Source: Vicingaceae bacterium (lineage in GTDB: Bacteria > Bacteroidota > Bacteroidia > Flavobacteriales_E > Vicingaceae). From it: 64,000 nt of DNA. Positions 26,235-35,956 of the stretch are shown here, piece after piece. Position numbers and translations under genes: made by a program. Numbering within the stretch: position 1 is the first letter of the stretch; each line of letters begins with the position of its first letter. The stretch covers positions 1 through 64,000 of the forward strand of contig JAOKCF010000010.1 in assembly GCA_028245195.1 (NCBI GenBank), read 5' to 3'. The notes beneath the pieces are model-generated. The model worked only from the letters and a program-made list of their open reading frames with translations. It did no database searches and was not told where the DNA came from.

Positions 26235-26808
26235 ATGAAAAAACTACTTTTATTTTGTGCTATTTTTTTCTCTCAACTTCTTTCGTTTAGCCAAAGCGAG
26301 AGGTTACTGGACTTTAGCATCGAGTCAGTAGATGGCGATAAAAGAGCGCTGATTAGATGGCCCATGGCAGCGGGTTCAACTTATTTGGACTTAGTGCTTG
26401 AGCGAAGTAGTGATAATATTCTCTATCAAGTGGTTTGTATATACCCGGGTGTTTGTGGCAGTAAAGACAGCGCGCAATCGTATTCTTGGATTGATTCCGA
26501 TCCCATAAGCCTCACGACTTCGTTTTATCGTTTAAAAATTAGATGAAGTTGAGTTCTCAATCGTCTCCGAATTTACTGTTAATGCATGAAATGAAGATAT
26601 TTTACTTTTCCCGAATCCAAATAGCGGAACTTTTAATCTAGAATTTACAAATCCAACCAATGACAAATTTGATATTTTACTTTTTCAATCTGACGGCACC
26701 TTGCTCTATACTGAAGAGAATCTCAATGGAAATAAATATTCTGGAAACTTTTCTGAATTACTGAGAGGATTGTCCTTTCTGCAAGTAGTTGTGAAAAATA
26801 ATGACTAG
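26235..26808 (+). pseudogene. Broken T9SS-secreted protein gene
   Basis: ATG 26235 starts a signal peptide (MKKLLLFCAIFFSQLLSFSQ) and a beta-rich domain (LERSSDNILYQVV). A one-base frameshift in an A/T run near 26537 ends that frame at TGA. The next frame continues LDEVEFSIVSEFTVNA, is cut by TGA at 26587-26589, and goes on to DILLFPNPNSGTFNLEF ... DGTLLYTEENL ... LLRGLSFLQVVVK, a T9SS type A sorting domain ending at TAG 26806-26808. The intact gene would have coded about 190 residues, short for a T9SS cargo. Two lesions make it non-functional. Confidence 0.82.
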
Positions 26809-26866
26809 CGAATTGTCAAATTATTCATTCGTTGAATTTTCCTTCTATTAAGAAAGTCCCTTTTAT

Positions 26867-26874
26867 TACCTTTG
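26867..26874 (+). promoter_or_regulatory. -7 box TACCTTTG for kbl
   Basis: This is an exact TAnnTTTG match 19 bases before the kbl ATG at 26894, giving a short leader of about 14 bases. Confidence 0.6.
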
Positions 26875-26893
26875 AAAATCTAAATAGAAAACG

Positions 26894-28084
26894 ATGTACG
26901 GAAAAATTAAAGAACACCTACAAGCCGAACTTTCTGACATAGAAAATGCTGGTTTATTCAAAAAAGAAAGAATTATAACCTCAGCTCAAGATGCTGTTAT
27001 AAAATTAGATAGTGATAGGGAAGTCATTAATTTTTGCTCCAATAACTACTTGGGGCTTTCCTCACACCCAAAGGTTGTTAATGCTGCAAAAGCTGCGTTA
27101 GATAGCCACGGTTTTGGAATGTCCTCTGTGCGATTTATTTGTGGGACACAAGACATTCATAAAACCTTAGAGGCTAAGATTGCAGAATTTTGTGGGACAG
27201 AAGATACCATCTTGTATGCTGCAGCATTTGATGCTAATGGTGGTGTTTTTGAGCCACTTCTTGGCGCAGAAGATGCCATCATTTCTGATTCTTTAAATCA
27301 CGCCTCAATTATTGATGGCGTTCGACTTTGCAAAGCCGCTCGGTATAGGTACGCCAATAACGATATGGCTGACCTAGAGGAACAGCTAAAGAAAGCTCAA
27401 GACCAACGATTTCGTATCATTGTAACGGATGGTGTATTCTCAATGGATGGTTATGTGGCCCAATTGGACAAAATATGCGACCTCGCCGAAAAATATGATG
27501 CAATGGTAATGGTAGACGACTGCCATTCTCATGGATTCATAGGTAAAACAGGAAGAGGCACTGCTGAATATTGCAATGTTTTGGGTAGGGTTGATATTAT
27601 AACTGGCACCTTAGGTAAAGCGCTAGGTGGAGCGATGGGAGGATTTACTACAGGCAAAAAGGAAGTTATCGAACTCCTACGTCAGCGATCTAGACCTTAT
27701 TTATTTTCTAACTCTTTAGCGCCTGCAATTGTAGGAGGCTCAATTGCTGTATTAGATTTATTGAAAGGAACTACAGCATTTAGAGATAAGCTAATGGACA
27801 ACGTAGCTTATTTTAAAGCTGGCGTAAAAGCTGCTGGTTTTGATTTTAAAGATGGTGAGTCGGCAATTGTTCCTATTATGCTTTACGATGCTAAACTTTC
27901 TCAAATTTTCGCTGACAAGCTATTAGAAGAGGGTATCTACGTTATTGGATTCTTCTACCCAGTTGTTCCTAAAGAGCAAGCAAGAATAAGAGTTCAGCTT
28001 TCAGCAGGTCATGAAAAGCAACATTTAGATCATGCAATTGCAGCTTTCGCTAAGGTTGGAAAAGAACTTGAAGTTATAAAGTAG
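26894..28084 (+). CDS. kbl: Glycine C-acetyltransferase (2-amino-3-ketobutyrate CoA ligase)
   Basis: The 396-residue alpha-oxoamine synthase has [15 protein letters not shown] near residue 40, [28 protein letters not shown] and the PLP-lysine segment [14 protein letters not shown], with SRPYLFSN after it. It joins or splits glycine plus acetyl-CoA and 2-amino-3-oxobutyrate in threonine degradation. Length matches E. coli Kbl (398). No threonine dehydrogenase is adjacent, so this is a stand-alone gene with its own promoter and terminator. Other alpha-oxoamine synthases are close homologues, so the substrate is inferred from best family fit. Confidence 0.9.
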   Translation: MYGKIKEHLQAELSDIENAGLFKKERIITSAQDAVIKLDSDREVINFCSNNYLGLSSHPKVVNAAKAALDSHGFGMSSVRFICGTQDIHKTLEAKIAEFCGTEDTILYAAAFDANGGVFEPLLGAEDAIISDSLNHASIIDGVRLCKAARYRYANNDMADLEEQLKKAQDQRFRIIVTDGVFSMDGYVAQLDKICDLAEKYDAMVMVDDCHSHGFIGKTGRGTAEYCNVLGRVDIITGTLGKALGGAMGGFTTGKKEVIELLRQRSRPYLFSNSLAPAIVGGSIAVLDLLKGTTAFRDKLMDNVAYFKAGVKAAGFDFKDGESAIVPIMLYDAKLSQIFADKLLEEGIYVIGFFYPVVPKEQARIRVQLSAGHEKQHLDHAIAAFAKVGKELEVIK

Positions 28085-28100
28085 GTAACATAACAAGCAT

Positions 28101-28136
28101 AAAAAAACCTCTATGAAAAATCATAGAGGTTTTTTG
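28101..28136. terminator. Bidirectional terminator between kbl and ppiD
   Basis: AACCTCTATGA and TCATAGAGGTT form an 11-bp stem with a small A-rich loop, flanked by A-run and T-run. It serves kbl rightward and the coaX-ppiD operon leftward. Confidence 0.95.
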
Positions 28137-28160
28137 TGTTATGTTTTATGTACTGATATA

Positions 28161-30227
28161 CTAATAGAACTTCAATCGATTATCGACAACTTTCGCTTTA
28201 TCTTTCAAGGCATTGTAAACAGCTCCATTTTCTACCCTAGTAGCCATAGTTCTGATTTCATTTTCTCGAATTTCTGCCAAATTAGGTTCGCTTGCACTAA
28301 CATTTTTGTCTACAGAAACTACAAATACTCCATTATTTCCTGAAATTGGCTGACTTAATTGACCCGGAGTTAACGCCCAAGCTGCTCCTACTACCTTTGG
28401 CTCTAATCCAACGCTCGGTATCGCCGGACTTGCAAAAGTTACATTTGCATTCTCAACAGCTAACCCTGTTTTTCCTGCTAGTGATCCAATATCAATTGCA
28501 TCGCTAAACTCTGACTTTAAAATTTCAGCTTTCTTTTCTTGTCTGGCCAAAAATTCAACTCTGTTTCTTACCTTGTCTAAAGGAGCAATTCCTTCCTTGT
28601 CTACATTTTCTAAAATTGCAACAACGAAAGCTCCTTCAACATCTTTTGCTTCTGATACATCTCCCTGATCAGCATCTTGCACCCATCTAGCTAAGTCTCT
28701 TGAGAGCCCTAACCCTTGAACCAAATTGTCATTTTCAGTTAACACAGCAGATCGTTGTTGAAGATTATTCTTAGACAACTCACCTCTGAATGATTCAATA
28801 TCAGTTACATTAATAGAAAAGCTATTTGCTTGATTAAATAAATCAGCATAGGTTTCTTTACTTGGTTTAACTTCACGAGTAATTGTTGCTATTTGAATCT
28901 TTTTCACCTCAGGTAACCTTTCAGTTAATTCAATAATGTGAAAGCCAAATTGCGTTTCTACTTTTGAAAATTCGCCGACGTTTGAAGAGAAAGCAGCATC
29001 ATTAAGTGGTTTTACCATCATTCCTTCAGCAAACCAATCTAAATCTCCGCCTTTTATGGCTGAAGCTTTGTCATCAGAAAGTGGAACAAGAGAGTCAAAA
29101 GGATTCCCAGATTTTAATGCGACCATAACACTGTCTGCAGTTTTTTCTGCTGCTTCCATTGTTCTACTTTGTGCTCCTATTAAAATATGTCTAGCTCGAA
29201 CTGAGTCAGGAGCCATTTTAATGTCTTTCACCTTTGCAATTGACCAAATATTTCCGACTAATTTTGGCGATACTACATATCCAGAGTCCTGATTCCAAAG
29301 TGAAGTATCAGCTCCAATAGGAAAATTTGCCTTTGAATAATAAACAGGTATAAAGTTTTGATCAGAGTTAGCATTAACGAAAGTAGAGTCATTCCCATTC
29401 GTTTTAAACTCTTCATATGTCTTGTTCACCCACTGCTTTGTTTCTTCTTGATCTTCTACAGATGGTACTATAGGGAAGTAAGCGTAAGCAATTTTTCTGC
29501 TCGCCTTTTGATCATAATCTGACTTTGTCTTATTATATAAACTTGAAATCTCTGACTCAGACGCCTCAATTGTAGAGTCTTCAATAGAAGAATATGGCTT
29601 AAAAATATATTTAAAGGCCATCGCTCCATTATTTTCATTGTACTTTTCTTTTGCAAATGCAGAAGGAGTGTAAATGCCTTTTTTAACTAATACATTGTAT
29701 TTATCCATTCTATGATTCCTTTTCAATGCTCTTTCGAAATCAACCCACTGTGCCTTCGTTGCCTCATCATTATCAAGGTTTTGTAGAAACTGAATTACCG
29801 CATTAGCATTAAATTGACCAGTATTTGGGTCTGTGAAAGCTTGCCTCACTTGTGGATGAGGGTTCGACCCGCTAACTAAGTCCATTAGTTCTCTAGTAGT
29901 AACTTGAATTCCCAACTCTTTAAGTTGCTCTCCGACTAAGATATCGGAACTCATCTCAGCCCAAACCGACTCGCGAATGGTAGATTTAGTTCTCTCATCT
30001 AACTCTTGTTCCGTTTGCTTTTGGTAATTCTCGTAACCTCTTTGAACTTTAAAGTCAAACTCTTGAGGAGATATTTGTTGTCCGTTTATCTCTGCAATAC
30101 TTAATGGAGCTTGTTGTCCGTTAGAATTTGCAGAAAAATATTCTGTTAGCATGAAAGCTAGCAACGCTATACCGATGATAATTAAAACCAAGAACGAACG
30201 CTCTCTTATTTTTCCAATTATTGCCAT
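28161..30227 (-). CDS. ppiD: PpiD-like membrane-anchored peptidyl-prolyl isomerase
   Basis: ATG 30227 (MAIIGKIRERS) is preferred over ATG 30236, giving 688 residues. A cytoplasmic start is followed by one transmembrane helix (about 12-30), a SurA_N/trigger-factor-like chaperone region (LSIAEINGQQISPQEFDFKVQ), a PPIC rotamase domain at about 345-440 (RARHILIGAQ ... GGDLDWFAEGMMVKPLNDAAFS ... FGFHIIELTER) and a long C-terminal helical/parvulin-like region. It helps fold proteins leaving the Sec translocon. It is the last gene of the leftward operon from coaX, separated by about 100 bases from the CorC-like gene. Confidence 0.92.
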   Translation of the reverse strand: MAIIGKIRERSFLVLIIIGIALLAFMLTEYFSANSNGQQAPLSIAEINGQQISPQEFDFKVQRGYENYQKQTEQELDERTKSTIRESVWAEMSSDILVGEQLKELGIQVTTRELMDLVSGSNPHPQVRQAFTDPNTGQFNANAVIQFLQNLDNDEATKAQWVDFERALKRNHRMDKYNVLVKKGIYTPSAFAKEKYNENNGAMAFKYIFKPYSSIEDSTIEASESEISSLYNKTKSDYDQKASRKIAYAYFPIVPSVEDQEETKQWVNKTYEEFKTNGNDSTFVNANSDQNFIPVYYSKANFPIGADTSLWNQDSGYVVSPKLVGNIWSIAKVKDIKMAPDSVRARHILIGAQSRTMEAAEKTADSVMVALKSGNPFDSLVPLSDDKASAIKGGDLDWFAEGMMVKPLNDAAFSSNVGEFSKVETQFGFHIIELTERLPEVKKIQIATITREVKPSKETYADLFNQANSFSINVTDIESFRGELSKNNLQQRSAVLTENDNLVQGLGLSRDLARWVQDADQGDVSEAKDVEGAFVVAILENVDKEGIAPLDKVRNRVEFLARQEKKAEILKSEFSDAIDIGSLAGKTGLAVENANVTFASPAIPSVGLEPKVVGAAWALTPGQLSQPISGNNGVFVVSVDKNVSASEPNLAEIRENEIRTMATRVENGAVYNALKDKAKVVDNRLKFY

Positions 30228-30331
30228 TGAAATCAATTAAAAATTTAGGGTTGCGAATATACGATAGTAAACTGAATTAATAAAGCATTAAAAACGCTTA
30301 ATTTTAAGCAAATGAAAGTAGCTATTCTACA

Positions 30332-31600
30332 TTAATTATCTTGCTTCAGAACCTTTAAATGAACAAGGTCAATTTTATTCTGAAAAACTTTCTTCACTGT
30401 AAAAACAAATTGATCTTTTTGAATTTGCTCATTCATTGCAGGGATACTCTCGAAAGTATCAATAATTAAACCTGCAATTGTTTCGTAATTATCTGACTCA
30501 GGAAGACCCAAATTATATTCGTTGTTCAAATAATCCACTTCCAATCGCGCTGCGAACAGAAACTCGTTATCGCTAATTTTGGTTTCCATCAAAGCCTCTT
30601 TGTCGTGTTCGTCTTCAATTTCTCCAAAAATTTCCTCAATTATGTCTTCAATTGTAACAATTCCAGCTGTACCACCAAACTCATCCACAACCACTGCAAT
30701 ACTGCGCTTTTGTTGAATAAATATTTCCAATATTTCATTCGCTTGCATAGACATTGGAATAATAGGGAGTGGTAATAAAATTGACTTTATGCTTTCGGGT
30801 TTTTTAAACAACTCAAATGAATGAGTGTACCCTATAATGTTGTCGATATTATCTTTGTAAATCAATATTTTAGAAAGACCTGTTTCTATAAATTTATCTT
30901 TCAATTTTTCAAGGTCTTCCTCCATTTCAAGCGCTACGATTTCTGTTCGAGGAATCATACATTCACGCGCTTTTACCTTTGAGAAGTCGAGTGCATTTTG
31001 AAAAATTTGAATTTCGTGGTCAACTTCTTCTTGAGAAAGTACATGCTCCGTTCCTTCCTTTAAATAGTGCTCTAAGTCAATTCTTCCAAAATTCAAATCT
31101 TCTTCAGAGCTCAACTGCGGCGAAAATATTTTTATCAATAGTTCTGAAATTCCAATAACTAATAGCATTGGAAGAAACATAATCCAATAAATAATGAAAA
31201 GGGGCAAGGCAAAAAACCGCAACATAAGGTTAGGGTTTATTCTAAAAAGTGTTTTGGGTAAGAACTCTGCGGTTACAAGAATAATAAGGGTTGAGAGAAT
31301 CGTTTGAATAATTAGAATAACTAATTCTCTTTCGGTAAAAGCAGCAATCTTGGGCTCCAAAATTTTTGCCATAAAAATTCCATAAACGACTAAGGCAATG
31401 TTGTTACCAACTAGCATTGCTCCAATGAACCTAGAAGGCCTTTTTAAAAAATTAGAAATTATTTTTGCAAAAAAGTCCCCTTGTTTGCCGTCGAGTTCAA
31501 TTTTCAACTTGTTCGCCGATACAAAAGCAATTTCCATCCCTGAAAAGAAAGCTGAAAAAACAAGCGTACTAAGGATTATTCCCCATTGGTAACTGTCCAT
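30332..31600 (-). CDS. CNNM/CorC-type transporter (DUF21, CBS pair, CorC_HlyC domain)
   Basis: The 422-residue protein begins with a DUF21/CNNM membrane domain (residues 1-165, four hydrophobic segments, SGMEIAFVSANKLKIEL). Two CBS motifs follow (RECMIPRTEIVALE ... and SIAVVVDEFGGTAGIVTIEDIIEEIFG), and a transporter-associated C-terminal domain (LEVDYLNNEYNLGLP) closes it. CNNM/CorC proteins are implicated in Mg2+ or other cation efflux, and this branch is often labelled haemolysin. A related protein, GldE, is linked to gliding in flavobacteria; there is no gld gene here to support that name. Confidence 0.9.
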   Translation of the reverse strand: MDSYQWGIILSTLVFSAFFSGMEIAFVSANKLKIELDGKQGDFFAKIISNFLKRPSRFIGAMLVGNNIALVVYGIFMAKILEPKIAAFTERELVILIIQTILSTLIILVTAEFLPKTLFRINPNLMLRFFALPLFIIYWIMFLPMLLVIGISELLIKIFSPQLSSEEDLNFGRIDLEHYLKEGTEHVLSQEEVDHEIQIFQNALDFSKVKARECMIPRTEIVALEMEEDLEKLKDKFIETGLSKILIYKDNIDNIIGYTHSFELFKKPESIKSILLPLPIIPMSMQANEILEIFIQQKRSIAVVVDEFGGTAGIVTIEDIIEEIFGEIEDEHDKEALMETKISDNEFLFAARLEVDYLNNEYNLGLPESDNYETIAGLIIDTFESIPAMNEQIQKDQFVFTVKKVFQNKIDLVHLKVLKQDN

Positions 31601-31619
31601 AAAATCAAATATAACTTAT

Positions 31620-31823
31620 TTACCCTTTTTTCTCGGCTTCCCTTTCGTGAAACATACGTTGTTTTCTTCGCATAATGAATAAGAAAATAGCAATTACCGA
31701 AAACCCAAAAAAATAAAGCGCATCATAAATACTATTCTGAATTGCCCAATAAATGGCAATTAGGAAGGTAGCAATTGCTATTACCATCCAAGCCTTTTCT
31801 ATGAACTTTATAACTTTAATCAT
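31620..31823 (-). CDS. Small two-helix membrane protein
   Basis: The 67-residue protein has two hydrophobic segments (about 10-28 and 33-50) and a basic tail (RRKQRMFHEREAEKKG). It overlaps the start-side end of lptC by eight bases and precedes the CorC-like gene by 20 bases. The same small gene appears between lptC and the CorC-like gene in related flavobacteria as I recall. Function is unknown. Confidence 0.75.
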   Translation of the reverse strand: MIKVIKFIEKAWMVIAIATFLIAIYWAIQNSIYDALYFFGFSVIAIFLFIMRRKQRMFHEREAEKKG

Positions 31824-32385
31824 TTTCGATGTTGATTATCCCGCTTGGTTGAAGAATTCTATACTCTGTAAAGTTTTGGTTGGAAATCAAGCCCGTTCCC
31901 ATGATTATTTGGTCTGCAGTAGTTATTTTCACAAAGACATCTGAGGTAATTTGTTCAGTATTTTTATTCCAAAGTAGCTCCTCTGTATTCAACTGCTCTC
32001 CTTTTTCATTTACCACTATAACATTTTCACGAGCTTGCATTTTATTGGCATAAATGGAATCAATGGCATAGTTAGAAGTGAGTTTAGTGGTAACGTTCAT
32101 ATGATTATCAAAAATTTTTACTTCCACACCCTCTGGCATCTCGTTGTAATTTTTCTCCCCAGCATATTGGTGTAATATTGGTGCATGAAGTTGAAAAACT
32201 ACATTCCCGCTTGTGCTATACATCACCTCAACCTCCTTAACCACTTGGTCTGGTAAAACTTCTATATTGTCGTATTTCTTAACCTCTTCAATATCATTTG
32301 AGCACGAAAAAAGCACCCCAAAAAACACTGGTAAACAGCATTTTATAAAGGTGCTCTTGCTCTTTAAGTTGAGGTGTTGTTTCAA
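31816..32385 (-). CDS. lptC: LPS export ABC transporter periplasmic protein LptC
   Basis: The 189-residue protein has a lipoprotein-like signal (FFGVLFSCSN) and the LptC jellyroll region: MYSTSGNVVFQLHAPILHQYAG, MPEGVEVKIFD, TLTSNYAI-like strand KLTSNYAIDSIYANKMQARENV, and LWNKNTEQITSDVFVKI. LptC receives LPS from LptBFG and passes it to LptA in the periplasm. The Cys lipobox is a Bacteroidota feature; E. coli LptC keeps an uncleaved helix. It abuts the TPR gene with no gap (32385/32386). Confidence 0.9.
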   Translation of the reverse strand: MKQHLNLKSKSTFIKCCLPVFFGVLFSCSNDIEEVKKYDNIEVLPDQVVKEVEVMYSTSGNVVFQLHAPILHQYAGEKNYNEMPEGVEVKIFDNHMNVTTKLTSNYAIDSIYANKMQARENVIVVNEKGEQLNTEELLWNKNTEQITSDVFVKITTADQIIMGTGLISNQNFTEYRILQPSGIINIEND

Positions 32386-33681
32386 TTAAAATCTAGCTTT
32401 TGTAGATTCTCCAATCCAACAACCAATGTTAATTGTATCCCCGGCCTTCGTTCCACCAAAGAAGCAATCTTCTTGAGTTGGAAAATATTTTGAATACGTA
32501 GCAATCTTTCCGTTTGCCTTACCCAATACCGATGGGTCTATTGATTTTGCTTTATTATAATAGTCAACTGCTAGCCAATAAATCGCTTTTTGTGCACAAG
32601 CGTCTTCGCCGCCACAAGAGGAGCTAGAGGCAATTATATCTCCAATAATTAGGTAAGGTAATCCCCATCCTCCTTTAAGGCTTGCTGCCTTTCTCGCATT
32701 GGTTCTTGCTTGTGCAAATTTGCCTGCACTTCGTTGAGATTCTGCCAATTCAATGTAATAGTCTGCTTTTTTAGTTTCATCTTGAGCTAAATCAATCGCT
32801 TGTTGAAAGAAACTTTCAGCTGCACCAAATTCCTTATTTTTCAAACTCATAATTCCCATTTTTTCAGCAGAAACTGAAGATGGGTTAGATGCGTGCATTT
32901 CTTTCGCAATGGTGAAGAAAATTGGAGCATCCGTGCAATTCTTTTTATCTAGAATGTCAGCCGTTCTCTCCATCCATGTTGCGTCTGCTTTGTTTTTCTC
33001 ATACCCGTCTTCGGCCATTTTAACTAGCACTTCAGAACTCAAATAAGGACTTGCAAGTTTATTCACACTCTCTAGGGCTTGCACGTAATATTCTTGAGTC
33101 TTTTTGCCTTCATATTTAGCAATGTTAAACGCTAAAATATCTGTCAATTGTCCAAAAATCTTAACCAAATCTTCCGGAGTTTTCTTTTCAGCTCTTTCCA
33201 TTAACACTACTGCGCTCATATAAGAGGCAATTGTTCCAGCCTCAGCAAAGTTGCCTCCTTCATTAACTGCGCTTTCTAAAACTACAAACGGCAATTCAGG
33301 CTGGTTCCTCTTGTACCGCAATAAGTCTATACCCTTTCTTCCGTCAACTCGCCCTTTGTTACTTCCAAAATTCTCTTTTCTCCTATCGTAAACTGTTATT
33401 ATAGAATCTACAATTGCAGATTTTTGAGCTTCTGTTTTTGCTTCCCCTTCTCTTCTCTTTAACAAAGCAACCCCATCAACATACATTTTTTCAGATGAAG
33501 CTGGGCAAATGTCATATGCTACTTTCCAATACTTGTAAGCATCATTATACATTTTTTGCTTGTAATAGTCTCTATACAAAGAGAGGCTCTCTATGCACTT
33601 AACACTATCGGCTCCATACTTTTGTCCAAATGAACTTCCTGCCATTAAGGCTAAAATCATCAATAATCCTAATTTTCTCAT
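32386..33681 (-). CDS. Secreted tetratricopeptide-repeat protein
   Basis: The 431-residue protein starts with a signal peptide (MRKLGLLMILALMAGSSFGQ) and is otherwise helical repeats: residues 25-60 and 265-345 contain TPR-like pairs (FGAAESFFQQAIDLAQDETKKADYY and FAQARTNARKAASLKGGWGLPY, given in pieces). C-terminal cysteines (DCFFGG, IGCW) may form disulphides. It lies between an outer-membrane beta-barrel gene and lptC in an operon whose order is conserved in flavobacteria, suggesting an envelope-assembly role. No enzyme motif is visible. Confidence 0.85.
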   Translation of the reverse strand: MRKLGLLMILALMAGSSFGQKYGADSVKCIESLSLYRDYYKQKMYNDAYKYWKVAYDICPASSEKMYVDGVALLKRREGEAKTEAQKSAIVDSIITVYDRRKENFGSNKGRVDGRKGIDLLRYKRNQPELPFVVLESAVNEGGNFAEAGTIASYMSAVVLMERAEKKTPEDLVKIFGQLTDILAFNIAKYEGKKTQEYYVQALESVNKLASPYLSSEVLVKMAEDGYEKNKADATWMERTADILDKKNCTDAPIFFTIAKEMHASNPSSVSAEKMGIMSLKNKEFGAAESFFQQAIDLAQDETKKADYYIELAESQRSAGKFAQARTNARKAASLKGGWGLPYLIIGDIIASSSSCGGEDACAQKAIYWLAVDYYNKAKSIDPSVLGKANGKIATYSKYFPTQEDCFFGGTKAGDTINIGCWIGESTKARF

Positions 33682-33692
33682 GTTTGCTTTTT

Positions 33693-35021
33693 TTAATCGT
33701 ATTGTCTTTTAATAAACCACTTATCATTTATTGTTACACCGACTTGTAGGTTGAAAAAATTCTCTTGTGTTAATCCTACCTCATCTTTTCCTCTTTGTCC
33801 AAACTCAGCTCCAAAGTTTAATGTAGAGAAGGTTTTTCGCAATGGTAAGGACAATCCAAAACTTATGCCAAACTCTGAAACGTCTTCATTATTAATTCTG
33901 ACGATAGAGGTATTGTATCTAAATCCGGACCTGTAGCCTATCTTACTAAGGTATGACCCAAATCCTGTTGTATTTACATATTTATCGAATCCCACATGAA
34001 TTGATTGTCCATTGGCTAATTCTACATTTGGACCAAAATCTGCATCTCCCCAAGTATTTAAGCGTAAATCAGCAGTTAACATCCAGTTACTCTTCTTTTC
34101 TAATGCTACACCTATTCCCCAAACTGCTCTATTTGCAACTTTTACTTTTGAGTTATCTTCAAACAGAGCTGTATCTCTAAAACGCTCTAGCCCCTCAACT
34201 CCATTATAGTTTCTAACTATTCTTGACCGTTCAGCATTAAACTCATCTCCTGGAGATAGGATTGCCCCAACAACAACTCGAAACTTTTCATTCAAATGTT
34301 TGAAATATTGAATCCCTAATTGATAGGATACGCTGTTTACTTGGACTTTTCTTTCATCTAGCGAGTTCATAAACCCTGAACTTGTGTTCTCGTAGACAAC
34401 TCTTCTATTATCTATTAGCTGTCCAAAATAATAACTTCCCGTCACCCCAACAGAAAGGTTTTTTAAAAACTCGTACCCAAATCCAAAGTAAATTTCATTC
34501 ACTCCTCCTGATCCTTCGTAACTATAGTCAAGTAATTCAGTGTTTATAGTATCCGTGGTAGAATAGTCATATCCAATAAAGCTAAAAGGCTTTATTCCAA
34601 ATGCCATTCCTGCCTTCTCGCCTAATGGAACAGCTAAACTCATATGACCAAACTGAGTGTTGCTCCCTGATCTGATTTGACCACCTGAAGTGTATTCGGC
34701 ATTTCTAGATATTGCAGAAAACTCAAACGTTGTTAAACTAATGTTGGAAAAGGAGGCCGGATTAACAGGATTAATAAAGTTGGACCCTCGATCGTTCAAA
34801 TTTGCATTGCTTCGTGATAACGAATCATAAACCAAAGGCTTATACTGAAATGGTCGCCAGGCAATTCCAGCCCCACCTAGACCAAAATTACCGTTAAAGG
34901 TAGATGTGTTTAGGGTTCCAATACCATATCTCGAATATGGAGAATCTGTGTTTTTTTGAGCCCTCAAAAAGCCAAATACCATTAATAAAATCAATGTGAG
35001 AGCGAACGTTTTATTCGCCAT
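33693..35021 (-). CDS. Outer-membrane beta-barrel protein (FadL/porin-like)
   Basis: ATG 35021 gives 442 residues with a signal peptide (MANKTFALTLILLMVFGFLRAQ). SPYSRYGIGTL, an opening shared by a family of Bacteroidota outer-membrane proteins, follows, then alternating amphipathic strands ending in an aromatic C-terminal strand (FFNLQVGVTINDKWFIKRQYD region). An ATG six codons upstream (35039) is possible. It overlaps coaX by 11 bases from the chosen start. It likely sits in the outer membrane; substrate unknown. Confidence 0.85.
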   Translation of the reverse strand: MANKTFALTLILLMVFGFLRAQKNTDSPYSRYGIGTLNTSTFNGNFGLGGAGIAWRPFQYKPLVYDSLSRSNANLNDRGSNFINPVNPASFSNISLTTFEFSAISRNAEYTSGGQIRSGSNTQFGHMSLAVPLGEKAGMAFGIKPFSFIGYDYSTTDTINTELLDYSYEGSGGVNEIYFGFGYEFLKNLSVGVTGSYYFGQLIDNRRVVYENTSSGFMNSLDERKVQVNSVSYQLGIQYFKHLNEKFRVVVGAILSPGDEFNAERSRIVRNYNGVEGLERFRDTALFEDNSKVKVANRAVWGIGVALEKKSNWMLTADLRLNTWGDADFGPNVELANGQSIHVGFDKYVNTTGFGSYLSKIGYRSGFRYNTSIVRINNEDVSEFGISFGLSLPLRKTFSTLNFGAEFGQRGKDEVGLTQENFFNLQVGVTINDKWFIKRQYD

Positions 35022-35745
35022 TGTAAATAAGTATGTCATTCAAGCCTTTTAGCACCAAATTTGGGTCTGCAAAGATGCCATTTTTTAACTCTTTTACAAA
35101 GAAATTGGAATCTCCCCCTGTAATTACGATTTTTAGTGATTTATATTGCTTTTCATAACTTTCAATAAACCCTCTCATTTCAGAGATTAATCCGTTTACG
35201 GCACCAGAAAGCATTGACGTAATAGTTGTATCACCAATGCTTTGAGGGTTATCGGCTCCTTCCCATTTCAATAAAGGAAGTTTACTTGTATAGTCATTCA
35301 TGGCTTGCAGCCTTAATTGCACTCCAGGTGAAATTGCGCCGCCCAAATAGTCTCCCTCTGCTGTTAAAAAATCATAAGTAACGCAAGTACCTGCGTCAAT
35401 CACCAATGTGTTTTGGTTTGGAAACTGACCCTGCGCTCCTGCAACTGCTGCAATTCGATCCTTTCCTAACGTGTCAGGACTTTGATACTCCAACTTAAAA
35501 GGTAGCGCTGTTGCATGGCTTAACAGCAGCTTTGGAACTCTCAAAGCAGGTATTTCTAACTCGGCTTCTGCTTGTTCATTGACAGATGAAATTATTAGTG
35601 CACTTATTTCATAGCTATTTAGAATCTCATTATTCAATTCAAGTGCATCGTTTTTCAAACTAAAAGTATGCACCATTTCTCTCCCTTCAAAGGTGGCGAA
35701 CTTAGTTCGAGTGTTCCCAATATCAATAGCCAAGCGTACTTTCAT
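35011..35745 (-). CDS. coaX: Type III pantothenate kinase
   Basis: The 244-residue kinase phosphorylates pantothenate in CoA synthesis. The ASKHA-fold P-loop is LAIDIGNTRTKFATFEG (5-21); GKDRIAAVAGA and VIDAGTCVTYDFL (about 118-130) are family signatures, with GGAISPGVQLRLQAM and VITGGDS. It is the first gene of the leftward operon leading to lptC and ppiD. Its TACTTTTG promoter box ends five bases before the ATG. Confidence 0.94.
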   Translation of the reverse strand: MKVRLAIDIGNTRTKFATFEGREMVHTFSLKNDALELNNEILNSYEISALIISSVNEQAEAELEIPALRVPKLLLSHATALPFKLEYQSPDTLGKDRIAAVAGAQGQFPNQNTLVIDAGTCVTYDFLTAEGDYLGGAISPGVQLRLQAMNDYTSKLPLLKWEGADNPQSIGDTTITSMLSGAVNGLISEMRGFIESYEKQYKSLKIVITGGDSNFFVKELKNGIFADPNLVLKGLNDILIYNGE

Positions 35746-35750
35746 TGCGT

Positions 35751-35758
35751 CAAAAGTA
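35751..35758 (-). promoter_or_regulatory. -7 box TACTTTTG for the coaX operon
   Basis: An exact TAnnTTTG match on the minus strand, identical to the tatD box, lies five bases before the coaX ATG, suggesting a leaderless or nearly leaderless mRNA. Confidence 0.6.
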
Positions 35759-35796
35759 TGGATAGTTTGAGTAGTAGGAAATTTTTTAAATTAAAT

Positions 35797-35829
35797 TTTG
35801 TTGTGGCACGAATTTTATTTTTACATTTG
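35797..35829 (+). promoter_or_regulatory. Promoter of tRNA-Phe (TTTG ... TACATTTG)
   Basis: TACATTTG (35822-35829) is an exact -7 box. TTTG at 35797-35800 is 21 bases upstream, close to the -33 spacing of 17-19. The mature tRNA starts 43 bases further on. Confidence 0.65.
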
Positions 35830-35872
35830 ACGCCCGATAAAAATTGTGTTGACAGTTTTTAATAGCGGTGAG

Positions 35873-35945
35873 GGTGCCATAGCTCAGTTGGTAGAGCAAA
35901 GGACTGAAAATCCTTGTGTCGCTGGTTCGATTCCAGCTGGCACCA
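35873..35945 (+). tRNA. tRNA-Phe (anticodon GAA)
   Basis: The 73-base cloverleaf has acceptor GGTGCCA/TGGCACC with discriminator A, D arm GCTC/GAGC, anticodon stem GGACT/AATCC region with loop CTGAAAA and anticodon GAA, and T arm CTGGTTCGATTCCAG. No CCA is encoded (CTT follows). A terminator stands 12 bases downstream. Confidence 0.97.
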
Positions 35946-35956
35946 CTTGAGAAACG

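Noticed and set aside
30332-31600. Naming the CNNM/CorC-like gene gldE
   Set aside because: Domain order is shared, but there is no gliding gene nearby and the operon context is that of lptC/coaX.
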